64,000 nt of DNA from Sepioteuthis lessoniana (GCA_963585895.1 OY757904.1:9426426-9490425); one strand, 5' to 3'. Counted from the first letter of the stretch, positions 21,094 to 32,465 are shown. The notes: a model not told the origin generated them from the sequence alone. Program-made: numbers and translations.

Positions 21094-22170
21094 ATGACTC
21101 ATACTCAAACCACATTCACAAACCGCATCGCTCTTCGCGCGGGTAAAAAAGGGGCGCGTCCTGCTGAGGTTGGAGCCCTGGACTCAGTGTTCGAAAAATC
21201 AGCTACAGAGCTCAAACAAACACTACTAAAATGCAAACAAACAATACAGATAGCGACATTTAACGTTAGAACCCTAAATAGAATAGGTCAACAACCAGAG
21301 CTAACTGCATCAGCCGTAGAACATAAGATAGACATAATCTATATACAAGAACATCGATACACTCACACCGAAGATATCAAATATCACGAAACTGGCAATG
21401 GATGGATGCTGGTGACTGTATCGGCATGGAAAAACTCTGTCAATGCATCGGTAGGAGGGGTGGGAATGCTTATAGGACCAAGAGCGCTAAAAACACTTAA
21501 TAGCATTGAGAGAATACAACCTAGGATGATGGCCGCAACGTGTAATGGCAACCCCAAAGCAACGATCATCTCCTGCTACAGCCCTACCAATGTTAGCGAA
21601 GAAACCGAACTAGTCACCTTCTACGAGGAGCTATCCTCCCTAGTACGTAGCATTCCGAAACACAACCTGCTAGTCATTGGCGGAGATATGAATGCACAAA
21701 TCGGGAAAAACAGAAACAGCAAATACAGCCTACACAACACGTCAAACAGGAATGGACAACATCTAATTGATTTCATGATAGAAAATAGATTAACATGCCT
21801 CAATACAAACTTTCAAAAAAGGGAGGGAAAATTATGGACCCACACATACGCGAACAAGAGTAAAGCACAGATAGACTACCTCTTTATAAACAGAAAATGG
21901 AAAAATAGTGCGATGAATTGCGAGGCATACTCCACTTTCGAGGGCGTGTCCTCCGATCATCGAATAGTCACGGCCAAAATACGTCTAAGCCTACGAAAAA
22001 ACGCCACACGAACAGTGACAACTAGGCACTATGACTGGGCCCTACTTAATAACAGAGACATTAGAGACAAATATGCATTAGAATTAAGAAACAGATTCGA
22101 AACACTACAAGAGAAGACAGAAAAGTTACCCCAAATGACGAATATGAAAACTTTGTTGAAGCACACCTAG
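21094..22170 (+). pseudogene. RTE apurinic-like endonuclease domain
   Basis: Encodes the N-terminal endonuclease that nicks target DNA to prime reverse transcription. The open stretch runs from 20986, but that upstream start is GTG inside the tRNA fragment; the first in-frame ATG is at 21094. Active-site motifs of the exonuclease-endonuclease-phosphatase fold are all present: FNVRTLN (21259-21279), IQEHR (about 21340), GGDMNAQ (about 21682), and SSDHRIV (about 21952). The frame ends early at 22168-22170 because of a frameshift; the continuation (AHLEAASKCIPTKPR..) resumes in another frame at about 22155. With the DH pair, catalytic Glu and Asn intact, the fold itself would be complete, but it is cut off from the reverse transcriptase. 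Confidence 0.9.
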
Positions 22171-22485
22171 AGGCGGCATCAAAGTGTATCCCAACAAAAC
22201 CTAGAACTAAATATATAGTCCCTTGGGAAACGTCAGAGGTTAGAGAAAAACGTGCACTCGTGAAAACTGCCTCCAAAAGCTATCGGAAGAACCCAACAAA
22301 CACAAATGCCCGAAAACTAGAAAAGGCACAATATCAATTAGCAGGAATATATCTAAAAGAACAGGCAGAATACATACAAAATCAGATAGATAAGATTAGA
22401 GACTCGGTGGAAGATAGACAATCCAGGATAGCCTGGCAAACAATAAACGAAGTAAGTAGAAGGAAGAGCAAAATTCAAAGCAAAA

Positions 22486-24120
22486 TTGAAAGCTGCAACC
22501 CAACAAGAAAGAGTAAAACTGTGGGAACAGCATTTCAAAAATCTACTAGGAAGCCCACCGAAAATAACGGATGAACCGATCACCAGAATTATCAGTAAGC
22601 AATTAGACATTAAACTAGGGCCTTTCACCAAAGAAGAACTCGACTCGGTTCTTAAAAAAATTAAAAATAGGAAAGCTACAGGGCTAGACGAGATCCCCCT
22701 AGAAGTGTGGAAGACTAGACAATTCGACGATATACTGCTCCGGCAATGCAACGCTGTCTATAGTCAAAATAGGATAGAAAGATGGATGAAGGGATGCATC
22801 CTTCCTTTTCCTATAAAAGGCGACCTCGGATTAGCCAAGAACTACCGAGGGATAACACTTACATCCATAGCAGCCAAAATCTACAATGCCCTACTACGAA
22901 ACCGCATAGAACCCAAAATAGACAACATCCTTAGGAAAAACCAAAATGGCTTCCGGAGAAATAGATCCTTAACCTCACAAATATTGACCATCCGTAGAAT
23001 CCTTGAAGGCGTCCGGGCAAAAAACCTTCAGGCGACATTACTATTTGTCGACTTTACCAAGGCCTTCGATTCCATCCACAGAGGGAAAATGAAACTAATC
23101 CTACTAGCATACGGCCTACCTAAAGAAACCGTAGCAGCAATAATGATCCTCTACAAAAACACAAAAGTGAAAGTACGTTCACCAGATGGAGACACGGAAT
23201 ACTTCGACATTGTTGCAGGAGTACTACAAGGAGACATGCTAGCCCCATACCTCTTTATCATCTGTCTAGACTACGTGCTTAGAGCTTCGATCGACAAAAT
23301 CAGAGAAAATGGCTTCGAGCTGACTAAGAAAAGAAGCAAAAGGTACCCCGCAAAAACAATCACAGACGCCGACTACGCTGATGATTTAGCGTTACCGGCG
23401 AATACGCCTAATCAAGCAGAGACACTACAGCATAGTTTGGAACGAGCTGCAGCAGGCATTGGCCTCCATGTCAATGCGCACAAAACTGAATATATGTGAT
23501 ACAACCAAATGGGCAACATTACCACTCTAGACGGAGCCTCTCTGAGGCTAGTGGACAAATTCACCTACCAAGGAAGTAGCGTCTCATCAACAGTAAACGA
23601 CATCGACACACGACTGACGAAAGCATGGACGGCTATAGATAGGCTCTCACTAATATGGAAATCAGACCTGACCGATGAAATGAAGCGCAGTTTCTTCCAG
23701 GCAGCGGTTGTATCGATACTGCTATATGGATGCACTACATAGACGCTAACCAAACGGCTGGAGAAGAAACTTGACGGCAACTACACAAGAATGTTGAGAG
23801 CAATATTGAACAAGTCCTGGCGATAACACCCCACGAGACGCCAACTGTACGGCCGCTTGCCTCCCATCACGAAAACTATACAGGTCAGACGAGCCAGACA
23901 CGCCGGACACTGCTGGAGAAGCAAGGACGAGCTCGTAAGTGACGTACTCCTATGGACCCCCACATATGGCCAAGCAAAAGCAGGACGACCAGCCCGAACA
24001 TACATACAGCAGCTATGTGAGGACACAGGATGTAACCCAGAAGACCTGCCGGAGGCGATGAACGATAGGGAAAAGTGGCGAGAGATGGTCAAGGATATCC
24101 GTGCTGGCGGCACGACATGA
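22486..24120 (+). pseudogene. RTE reverse transcriptase and C-terminal domain with three stops
   Basis: Continues the polyprotein after the second frameshift; no start codon of its own is expected (22486 is TTG). RT motifs in order: KNRKATGLDEIP (about 22663), NYRGITLTS (about 22840), catalytic FVDFTKAFDS with Asp at 23050-23052, VLQGDMLAPYLF (about 23223), YADD at 23374-23385 and the thumb-side NAHKTEYM. The frame is then interrupted by TGA at 23497 (where copy C has Cys), TAG at 23740 (Trp in copy C) and TAA at 23824 (Gln in copies A and C). The C-terminal end RHAGHCWRSKDEL..AKAGRPARTYIQQLCEDTG closes at 24118. All three stops are single-base changes from the codons in sister copies. Confidence 0.92.
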
Positions 24121-24139
24121 TGATGATGATGATGATGAT

Positions 24140-24678
24140 ATCTACGTATTACAGATGCTCATATATTAACGTTTTAGTTGACTTTGGTTTATTTATTTAA
24201 TGACATATTTCATTTCATCGAACATTTAATACTAAAATCCGACTCATTTGTAAATGTTTGATTATAACTAGATTTTCAAATGCTTCCTTGCATTATTTAA
24301 AAAGTGTGCTTTTTTTTATTTGTCTATTATCATTTGTTTTCTAACAGTAATATATCACATATTCTTATCTAATACTAATAATTGAAAAACGTATTTGGTT
24401 CCAAAAAATTATTCCTATTTAATGATAATTTGCTTGCATACAGTCATATGGCTTCAATAAAATTTTACAAACTTTTAAAGAGATCTATTTGACCAAAAAT
24501 ACTTTCACAGGTACTACTTCTCAAGGTCAGCGTAGAACTGTGAGTAAGGGTTATAAAGGGGTATATCATACTTCAGGACTCTAGAAGTCAAGAAGGGACA
24601 TATTCTGTACACACATTATTTACGACTTTTATCTCGGTAAAATATGCAGTTCGCATATTCAAACTTCGCCAAATGGAC

Positions 24679-24680
<2 letters not shown>
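24140..24680. other. AT-rich sequence without recognised gene
   Basis: Nothing recognised between the RTE tail and the (TA)n run that hosts mariner M2. Confidence 0.55.

Positions 24681-24737
<57 letters not shown>
24681..24737. repeat. (TA)n microsatellite at a mariner insertion
   Basis: Uninterrupted TA run ending five bases before the left terminal repeat of mariner M2. Confidence 0.96.
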
Positions 24738-24740
<3 letters not shown>

Positions 24741-24741
24741 C

Positions 24742-25653
24742 CGAGGATCATTAAATAAGCTTCCAGACGTTTTTCGTATGGGCACTTTTATTGATAGTAC
24801 ACACAACAGATGAAACTCTAGTCCCCTTCGAAGTAATCTCCTCCGGCTGCAATGCACTTGTTCTACCATTCCAACAACTTCTAGAAGGCCCCATAGAAGT
24901 CCTCTTGTGTGAGCGTGTCAATGACCTTCGTCACAGCCTCTTTCATCTCAATTGGCTCATAACAACAGCCTCTGAGCTTCGGGAATAAGCAAAAGTCACA
25001 GGGAGCAAGGTCTGGACTATGGAGAAGCTAAGGAACTGTCTTGATGCCCATCTTGCTCAAATAGTCTGTGATAAAGATGGAGTTTGGACTGGTGCATTGT
25101 CCTGCTGGAAATGCCAATGACCCAATTTGAAGAGTGCTGGCCTCTTCCGAAGGAATCTCTTCCTGAACTCCCTTAAAACCTCAACATAGTAACCCTAACC
25201 CTAACCCTTTGGCCAATCAACTCTGATCTATTGACTTCCTTACTCCTCCCACACCTCTCATCACCCCTCACAGACTCCCTGCCTTCCTTAAATTTCTTAT
25301 GCCACTTAAAAACTGATGCTTGATTCATGCAAGATGGTCGAAAAGCAGTCTGAAGCATTCCATACGTTTTTGTGGCATTTTTTCCAAGTCTAAAACAGAA
25401 TTTTATTGCATATCGTTCTTCTAAAGTGTCCTCACGTCCAGATTGCATTTTCGAAATTCACCAGCTGTGACAATCAGGCTTCATTAGGGTGTATTCCAAT
25501 TGCTGCTGTAGCTGTCCATTTGAACCTGAAATCATAAATATTGGTCAATCATTTCACAAGATGTGTAGTAATAGCATACTGAATTCTCCAGAGTCTACGA
25601 CAATTGTAAATGCTTGTAAAAAAAAAGTCTGGAAACTTATTGAAAGCACCACG
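24742..25653 (-). mobile_element. Deleted mariner transposon M2
   Basis: Left end 'cgaggatcattaaataagc', right end '..cttattgaaagcaccacg', forming imperfect inverted repeats; (TA)n lies on the left and TA then (ATCT)n on the right. Coding strand is minus. An ATG at 25446-25448 opens a 91-codon frame with LGKNATKTYGMLQTAF and FKWHKKFKEGRESVRGDERC, the DNA-binding half of a mariner transposase. It stops at 25173, where the deletion joint with three telomere-like units (taaccctaaccctaaccct, 25188-25206) has shifted the frame. The C-terminal half (QQDNAPV about 25095; LTQEDFYGAF-like about 24905) survives out of frame. At 912 bp it is non-autonomous. It retains the 5' coding part missing from M1. 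Confidence 0.92.
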
Positions 25654-25655
25654 TA

Positions 25656-25690
<35 letters not shown>

Positions 25691-25699
25691 ATATATCGC
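25656..25699. repeat. (ATCT)n and short (TA)n microsatellite
   Basis: About nine ATCT units between the right end of mariner M2 and the start of RTE copy F. Confidence 0.93.
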
Positions 25700-26029
25700 A
25701 GTGGGAGTAATGAGGAACCAACAACCCACAAAACGGCAGTTATACAGCCATCTACCTCCCATCTCCAAAATCATCCAAATAAAACGAACAATACATGTAG
25801 GACACTGCTGGAGAAGTAAGGACAAACTCACAAGAGACTTTCTCCTAGGGACCTCTTCACACAGACCTTCAAGTGTTGGCTAACTAACAAGAACTTATCT
25901 ACGTCAGCTCAGTACGGACACAGGATATTGCGATTGATGATAGGGACGAATGACGAGAGAGACAGAGAGCGAGAGAGAGAGAGAGAGTAAGCCAGGAAAA
26001 TGCGTGCTTGCGGCTCGTCATGATGATGA

Positions 26030-26031
<2 letters not shown>
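25700..26031 (+). mobile_element. RTE-type LINE copy F, diverged 3' end with GA expansion
   Basis: Readable pieces are LYSHLPPISK (about 25739) and HVGHCWRSKDKLTRDFLLGT (about 25796-25855), the C-terminal basic region of the RTE protein. The later part, GPSSVG and beyond, is degraded, and a (GA)n expansion at 25967-25988 has grown inside it. It ends with the (TGA/ATG)n tail at 26019-26031, which abuts a (TA)n run. Confidence 0.85.

Positions 26032-26032
<1 letters not shown>

Positions 26033-26075
<43 letters not shown>
26033..26075. repeat. (TA)n microsatellite
   Basis: Directly follows the trinucleotide tail of RTE copy F; such tails often seed microsatellite growth. Confidence 0.95.
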
Positions 26076-26078
<3 letters not shown>

Positions 26079-26889
26079 GATGTCATAACTCACAAAAAAT
26101 TTACTAAAACTAAAATTTCACCGATCTCAATCCTCACATTGGGAACTAAATAGTTTGAACCTATATATATATATATATCATAAATTAATTGAGTAAATTA
26201 AACACAAACTAAAATGCGAATCATGATGTTTTACCCAAGATAAAAACATTTTTTTACTCAAGTAAGTCTTTTTAAAGCAACGACTTTAATAAATTTTGGA
26301 TTGATTAAGATTTACTGAAGTGCTGAAAATATGTGGACATAACTAGTTGAATTCACACAAGAGAAAATCTTAACCACATTTTAATAAGTGTCGAATCAAC
26401 AGACTTTCACTGCATGCCACCATTTTTAATTGAATATAAATGGAATCTGATCGTGAAAATTTGATATTTTTGCTTTTTAAGAGGAAATAAATTTAATGAA
26501 ATTAGAAAAACAAAGCAATTGTTGTTTACAGTTTTAACACTGCTGTCGTATTTTGACGAAGATAAGAGAGTTTTGTAGAGTGCTAATAGCTTGGACAGAT
26601 TTTGTGGCGTATTCGTCACTGGTCGAGCTGGTGTGCTAAGAGTTGTGTTTCTAGTCTGGTTCACCTGCTGAATGAATATAATAAAATCATATGTGAGCGC
26701 ATATGGGTGTTTAGGTTTCACTTACCTTATCTTTCCCTCACTTACTTTAGTGTGATGCACGCTAAATCCCAGCCATCAGGTAGGTAGATAGTTACATTGC
26801 TATTAATGTATACCTTCTATCATATTTCAAAGTTTTTCTTTTTAGTAATAGACGGCAAACTTTAGTCTTAGAAATTTCGGGCAGTTTAG
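26076..26889. other. AT-rich sequence without recognised gene
   Basis: One open minus-strand stretch of 104 codons (26407-26721) has no recognisable motif. A short (TA)n lies at 26163-26179. Confidence 0.5.
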
Positions 26890-27045
26890 TCAGTGGCGTT
26901 AGCCGAGCCGATTTTTTTTTGCCAAGTTTAAGTTAATCTGACATTGAGACAGAACAATTGAGAATTTGTAGGGATTGAACTCCCAACATTAGATTCTGTT
27001 TCACCATAACGGCTGGCTGATTATCTTTCTTAGCCAGACACTTGA
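26890..27045 (-). mobile_element. tRNA-derived SINE fragment (S5), minus orientation
   Basis: On the minus strand the sequence reads 'tctggctaagaaagataatc', then 'cagccgttatggtgaaacag' and the B-box 'gggagttcaatccctac' (about 26970-26986). Head-only copy; the family is not repeated elsewhere in the window. Confidence 0.55.
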
Positions 27046-27499
27046 ATATAGACATAGCTGAATCAGATATAAGGCTACAAATATGAGGCACCAAGAAAGA
27101 ATCTATAACTGCCGTTAATATGATGATGTGTATTTGATTGAATTGAATAATTAAACGAAAGTATCACTAGAAGAATCAATTTACTTTTTTGATCCTTAAT
27201 CATTCTTGAAATATTATCATTAAAGTGAAAAACTAAATAATGTTGCAGATGAGGACTTTTGTGAAGTGTTTTATAAAGTAAAAATAGCGTAGCTTGAAGC
27301 AGCCAAAAATGAAGAGACAAGACGATAAGAGAGAAAAACAGAAGAGATAAAATTAAAGTGGAGAAAAATTGAAGTTGAAAAGAATTCAATGTGGAAAAAT
27401 ACCAAATTAAGCAGAGACGATATGAAGAAATAAATTTCTAAAAAATAGGCGAAAAAATAATCAAGAAAGAAAAAAAGAAAGTTAGTTTGGTTTGATTTT
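27046..27499. other. AT-rich sequence without recognised gene
   Basis: Purine-rich near 27360-27480. The 104-codon minus frame at 27075-27389 shows no motif and has a leucine/serine-rich AT-driven composition. Confidence 0.5.
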
Positions 27500-28105
27500 A
27501 TGGCATATAAACCATTATAGGTTATTCAATGCCAAATCCAGTTTATTCAAATATATCAAATATATATGATTAGTAAACATAAGTCAACAAAATAAAATGG
27601 TTTCAAGTATTGCTGTGTATCACTAACAATTCTATTAAACATCAATCATTTATTTACGTACAGTTGAATGATCAAACAGTTCTATTTCAAATAGTTCTAT
27701 TTAGCAAAATTTATTTATATGCACTTAGTTTAAATGTCAAACAGTCGTATTTGACCCATAGATAGGACCCTTTCAGAGTGGACATGGGAGCAGTGGCACT
27801 GAAGAGTTACGCGCATTCCCCAAAGCTCCAGCATTACTGGAACCTCACCATCAGATTGTTTAGTGACATATCCCGGGCACTTGTTAGGATGGGTTCTTAC
27901 GATTCTGCAGAGATGCAATCGGAGTATTCTACTGCTCCAGCCGACTTGGTCACTCGTTGTCGGAGGATCTTATCACTTTACAGAGATGAGAGTCGGAGTA
28001 TTCTATCGCCCTAACCGACTGAGTCAGTTTTTGGCGAGGAATCTTATCACTTTGCAGAGATGCAGTCGGTGTATTCTACAGCCCCAACCGACTGAGCTTA
28101 AAAAG
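27500..28105 (-). repeat. S3 repeat, minus orientation, with tandem head segments
   Basis: Terminal block in reverse complement at 27505-27540 ('tatggcatataaaccattat', 'aggttattcaatgcc'), body at 27755-27900 ('caaagctccagcattactgg', 'aacctcaccatcagattgtt') and head at 27905-27950 ('gcagagatgcaatcggagta', 'ttctactgctcc'). The head segment is repeated again at about 27968-28020 and 28042-28100 with a spacing of 74 bp ('tcttatcactttacagagat' against 'tcttatcactttgcagagat'). The region between the terminal block and body holds diverged filler. Confidence 0.75.
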
Positions 28106-28479
28106 AAAGAAGAAGACTTACAAAATAACGTAAGAATAAGAAGTTTGAATGCGAGAGAGAAAATCCTTGTTTTTACTGTTTGAAGCACCTTAGAAAATTA
28201 ATAAGACAGCGTGGCTTCAAACTATATCAAACAGAGGAGTTTCAAAAGTGCTTCTCACAATAAAAAGCTCGCTCGTATGAGTTGATTAAATATTGAGCGG
28301 ACAATTTTGAAGACAATTTATAGCTTCATTGATTGTTCATTTCTATCTTAGCAAATGTAAGTTGAGTCTCGATACTTTCTGATCATCTCTGTGCCCTTTA
28401 ATGAATAAATTAATTCTGAGAAACAGCAACAGGAAAATGTAAATATGAACGTACAATTAATGCGATTCCCTAAACTCAC
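28106..28479. other. AT-rich sequence without recognised gene
   Basis: Nothing recognised between the two S3 pieces. Confidence 0.5.
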
Positions 28480-28560
28480 CTCATAAAATAACCCTATACG
28501 GGTTGACATGCCACTAGACTCACTCACTCAATCAATCAAGCAAGCAAATCTTATTCCTGA
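28480..28560 (+). repeat. S3 terminal block
   Basis: 'ataaaataaccctatacggg' and 'ttgacatgccactaga' followed by (ctca)n/(atca)n, the conserved S3 3' end seen at 7970-8030 and 43365-43425. Confidence 0.75.
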
Positions 28561-29614
28561 GATTTTCAGTTTAAAAACAAAAAGAAGTCGTATGAAATTA
28601 GGACTGGTGATAATGGAAAGCGATGCACAGGCATAATTAACTTTTTATCCCAAACCATATCAATGGTTCATTAAAAAATACTGTTTAAAAAGTATTTAGA
28701 CAAGCTGTGTAATCTTTTTGAAATGGCACTGACATGTCGAGACTTTGTCTAGTCATTTAGAGAATAGTCTAAGTTCCAAAAAATTTATATTCTCTTCCGT
28801 AGATGTTTAAATATGATCATGATTATTTAAATTGCACTGCTATGAAGACGTCTTCATTTATATTTTAAATTTTAATTCTTTAAACTAAAAATGTCAAAAA
28901 AATCAGTCTCGATACATTTTTTCATCACACTATATTTTGTGGGAAAAATACGGAAATATTTCTTCTACTGAATACAATTCCCCACTATTTGATTATATGA
29001 GATCTCTATAAATTATAATTTTGATACTAAAATATTTACTTTTCTCTAAAGATAAGTCTCCACAGGAATTTTTGAGAGATATTTATGCCAGAGTAATAGA
29101 TTCAGAATGGTAGCAAACTCTTTGTCAATAAACACCATACACAAATGGACTTTACTGAGTCAACATTTTAGAATGACCAAAAGGTAAGTTGCTTTTGTTC
29201 GTGTTCTTAACAGTTCCCATCTAATCGAATGTGTTACTTACTTGACAATCCTTTCTTGCGGCAGATACATGCCCAAACCACTTCGCATTTGCATCGTTTT
29301 AAAACGAGTGGTCGTATCCAATTTGTTCGTCACACTTTCTTGAAGACACAAAAGAATATACCAAAATAAAAAAAGAACAAAAATCAAGTAACAACCCCCT
29401 CCTGCACCCCCGGAAAAAACGACATGGGATTTTTGTATGGATAGGTCTAACACTGGAATGACTAAAAGCAGACAGGTCCACGGAAATCTATACTTCTCAC
29501 GCAAGCAAATGACTTCTGGTTGTATTTAGTTTATGCTTTCTCTGGTCAGTATGAATATAAATGAGGAGAAAGGGGTTGATGAAAAAAGAAAAAGAAAAGA
29601 GAAAACCAGATAAA

Positions 29615-29618
<4 letters not shown>
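28561..29618. other. AT-rich sequence without recognised gene
   Basis: No repeat family of the window and no coding frame with recognisable motifs. Confidence 0.5.
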
Positions 29619-29664
<46 letters not shown>

Positions 29665-29677
29665 GAGGGAGAGAGAT
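29619..29677. repeat. (GA)n microsatellite
   Basis: GA run with a few GT/GG interruptions. It produces the Ser-Leu stretch inside a long minus-strand open frame. Confidence 0.94.
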
Positions 29678-31602
29678 AAGAGTTAAAAAGAGATAAAGAA
29701 AGAGAGTAAAGAAAAATGTTGATCGTGGTGGTATTAGTCCAGCTTAAACGACAGATCAAAAATTCATACTGTCGTAACTCTACCCTTACCCGCAAACCCT
29801 TAAAAACAAGCAAAAATACCAAAGAGAAAGCTATAGACTGTCTGGTGAATTCTCCTGCCTTCTTTTCAAACAATAATGCCCATTTCTGAATTCTAAACAC
29901 GCTCCAAAAAATATGTCTTTGGCTCTCAATCTTTGCTGCATTCAAGATAATCGAGTAATGTAATAGACAATAATGGATGGCTCTTGTTTTTTCATGTAAA
30001 AAACCCCTGAAAGAAATAAATCTAAAATGGGCGTTAAAATAAGTGTTAAAACTCTGGGGTGGATACATGAACAAGAAGTTTTTAAGGACACTGACATTTG
30101 TCGAGATATACGCTCTCTAAGTGTTTTTAAATAAGTTCGTTTGGTTAGTTTCATTTTATTACGTGGGTAATCAATCTCAAAGAAGTGGGAGAGCCAAAAC
30201 TATCTTTGTTCATTGATGCTAATAACCTTTGTTGTACAACCATGTAGGTCTGATTGGGGACTGGCTGTCTATAAACAATGATTTTTCATATAAATCTTAG
30301 ATCTTTTCAAGATTATATATATCCAGCAGTTTTGCATAACATGACGAAAACACCCATTGCTAGCTTATGATTAGCATTAATGAATCATTTTACTTTCATT
30401 ATTTATAGTTTTATCATCATATTTTCAGCAACAGTTAAACTTATCTCATCTGGAGTTTATGGGTACTTCAGCTCGTATACATATTTATCTATTTTATCTA
30501 GCTACAGATTACAGCTTTTAAATAATATTTATATAAATATATATCGGTAATTCTATAACCTGTTTGTGTCATCAAGTCTAAGAATAGAAGAAGAACCACA
30601 TGTATTATAAATTTCTATAACACCTTTTCTTTTTTTTCCGCTCTAAAGCTAATGAATTTGATTATATCAAATTTCCCGAACTAGTCAGTTGTAGTCCAGC
30701 TGTCGAAGAAAACAGACGTTAGATTCTCCATGCCAAACGAAAAATAACAGTCCAAAATTTCACAACCATAACCAAATTTTATCCTCAGAGGAATTCACAA
30801 CTGACTCGCAAGTAAGACATTAAAAAAGAATACTTAAACATATACGTACAATATACCCATACAAAATTAGTATTGGCACAACTTATCTTTTGAAAATAGT
30901 TACTAATTACAAAAAGTAATACATACATAACAACGTTAGTTTCATGTTTACCGCCCCTTATTTGTTTGCTTGTTTTATTTAGATTCTATTTAGTATTAAC
31001 ATTTTGATCACAGTACCCGGAAAACGCACCTGCTACAATATCAAGCAATATTTTCTTACGAACGCTTTATGCATAATTCACAACGACATTCACAGTACTC
31101 TCATAACATATCTATGTATCGGTCTGTATATATGTATCTGAACAGAGGCATGGAAATACAGAAAGAAAGCAAGAAAGAAAAAAAGAAGAGAGATAGTGAA
31201 AAAAAGTGATAGATAATTATTGTGATATCGAGAGAAAGAAAGAAACAATGAGTATAAAAGAAAACAGATTATCCATAAAATTCCAATTCGGTTGGTATTC
31301 ATACATTTTTTAACATTTGGCAAAGACAATTCTGTAATCAGTGACGTCAGTCATGTCTGTTATTCGATTTATTCTTTAGATAACGTGAATTGTCAGTGGA
31401 TTTTAGATTTAGTGACAGCAACATTTTTCAATTATTAAATTTTTGTTATGATTACTCAGCTGAAACTTACTGTTCAACACTTTTCAACAGATTAAAAAAA
31501 ATGAACAACCTAGAAAGTCACAACCGGTGATGACTTTATTGATGTCAAGTAATGAAATTGATTAAAATCATTACTTCAGATAAACATTTTGTCGTTCACC
31601 AA

Positions 31603-31605
<3 letters not shown>
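29678..31605. other. Long AT-rich interval without recognised gene
   Basis: Contains a 180-codon minus-strand open stretch (29526-30068) of unconvincing composition and otherwise nothing I recognise. A purine-rich part lies near 31160-31250. Confidence 0.5.

Positions 31606-31658
<53 letters not shown>
31606..31658. repeat. (CA)n microsatellite
   Basis: Uninterrupted CA run. Short (TA)n runs follow at 31840-31863 and 32215-32234. Confidence 0.96.
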
Positions 31659-31661
<3 letters not shown>

Positions 31662-31839
31662 TGCGTACAAGCACACATATATATCTAAAAGAAGAATCTG
31701 AGTCAAGGAAATACCTAGTATTCTATATTTCCTTTCCGCTGTTTCAACGCACATCAATTCTCGCTTGTCTAACTTAGATCTACATATGTTCTATCCCTGA
31801 TATTGTGCATTCTTTGTTTATACATATAGCAAACAACAC

Positions 31840-31870
<31 letters not shown>

Positions 31871-32236
31871 TTCACTTTATTGGGTCACTTGGTTTGCTAT
31901 CTGCTTTTAGTCTGACATCAGACGAAGACCCAAGATTCCTTTCGGATCAAGCAGTGCTAATAAATGCATCAAAAGAGGCTGCTCTTCCTGACAACAAATA
32001 AAATTGGAATCCGTCAATGCGCCTCATATTCTCAGTGGAACATTTTAAAGAAAATAATTCAGAAAAATACCATTTATATAGAAAGCAAATGTAACTGGTA
32101 TCCGAAGGTGTGGAAACAAAAACAAAGTCTTCATCACCCAGTAGGGAAAGTAAAAAAATAACACGGCCTCAGGTGAGCCAGAGAACACACACCTAATTTT
32201 TAGGCCCTTTGCATTATATATATATATATATATAGT
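31659..32236. other. AT-rich sequence with short (TA)n runs
   Basis: No gene. Two short (TA)n runs; the second (32215-32234) directly precedes the S1 SINE. Confidence 0.55.
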
Positions 32237-32465
32237 ACGTTACCCGACCACAGTCGAGGGCAACTTGAATGCTCTGTTTTTAATAGCTACTACACTGAGG
32301 TGTAGGAGAGGGGGCTATTCCTTCTCTTGGATCGCTCCACTTATCCTTGATTCGTCCGTATAATGCTGAGTCTTAAGCAAGGCGTCTTTGGTATGACTCG
32401 ACCAGGGATTGAACCTCTGTATCCCAGACCACTGGCAAACACTCTACCTATTACGCTAATTGGGA
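32237..32465 (-). mobile_element. S1 tRNA-derived SINE, minus orientation
   Basis: Reverse complement of the family: end block 'gtagctattaaaaacagagc', 'ctcctacacctcagtgtagt', then 'gcaaggcgtc' and the head with 'gggattgaacctctg' (B box complement near 32400) and 'cactggcaaacactctacct' (A-box side). It is joined directly to an S2 copy on its 5' side. Confidence 0.82.

Larger units (their letters stand above)
21011..24139 (+). mobile_element. RTE-type LINE copy B, near full-length, frameshifted
   Basis: Most complete RTE element in the window, about 3.1 kb, close to the usual 3.2-3.3 kb of the clade. Order: short 5' region, endonuclease, linker, reverse transcriptase, a C-terminal basic region, then the trinucleotide tail (TGA)n at 24118-24139, a hallmark of RTE 3' ends. 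Two frameshifts (about 22130-22165 and about 22470-22490) and three in-frame stops (23497, 23740 and 23824) disable it. The catalytic residues of both enzymes are still visible, so inactivation looks recent relative to copies G-I. A tRNA-Ile fragment abuts the 5' end. Confidence 0.93.

Noticed and set aside
25188-25206. (CCCTAA)n as a true interstitial telomere
   Set aside because: Only two to three units, and always at the same internal joint of a mariner. It is part of the transposon, not a chromosome-fusion relic.
29526-30068. 180-codon minus-strand frame with an ATG
   Set aside because: About a third is encoded by the (GA)n microsatellite and the rest has AT-driven Phe/Leu/Ser composition and no motif. 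Probably chance.
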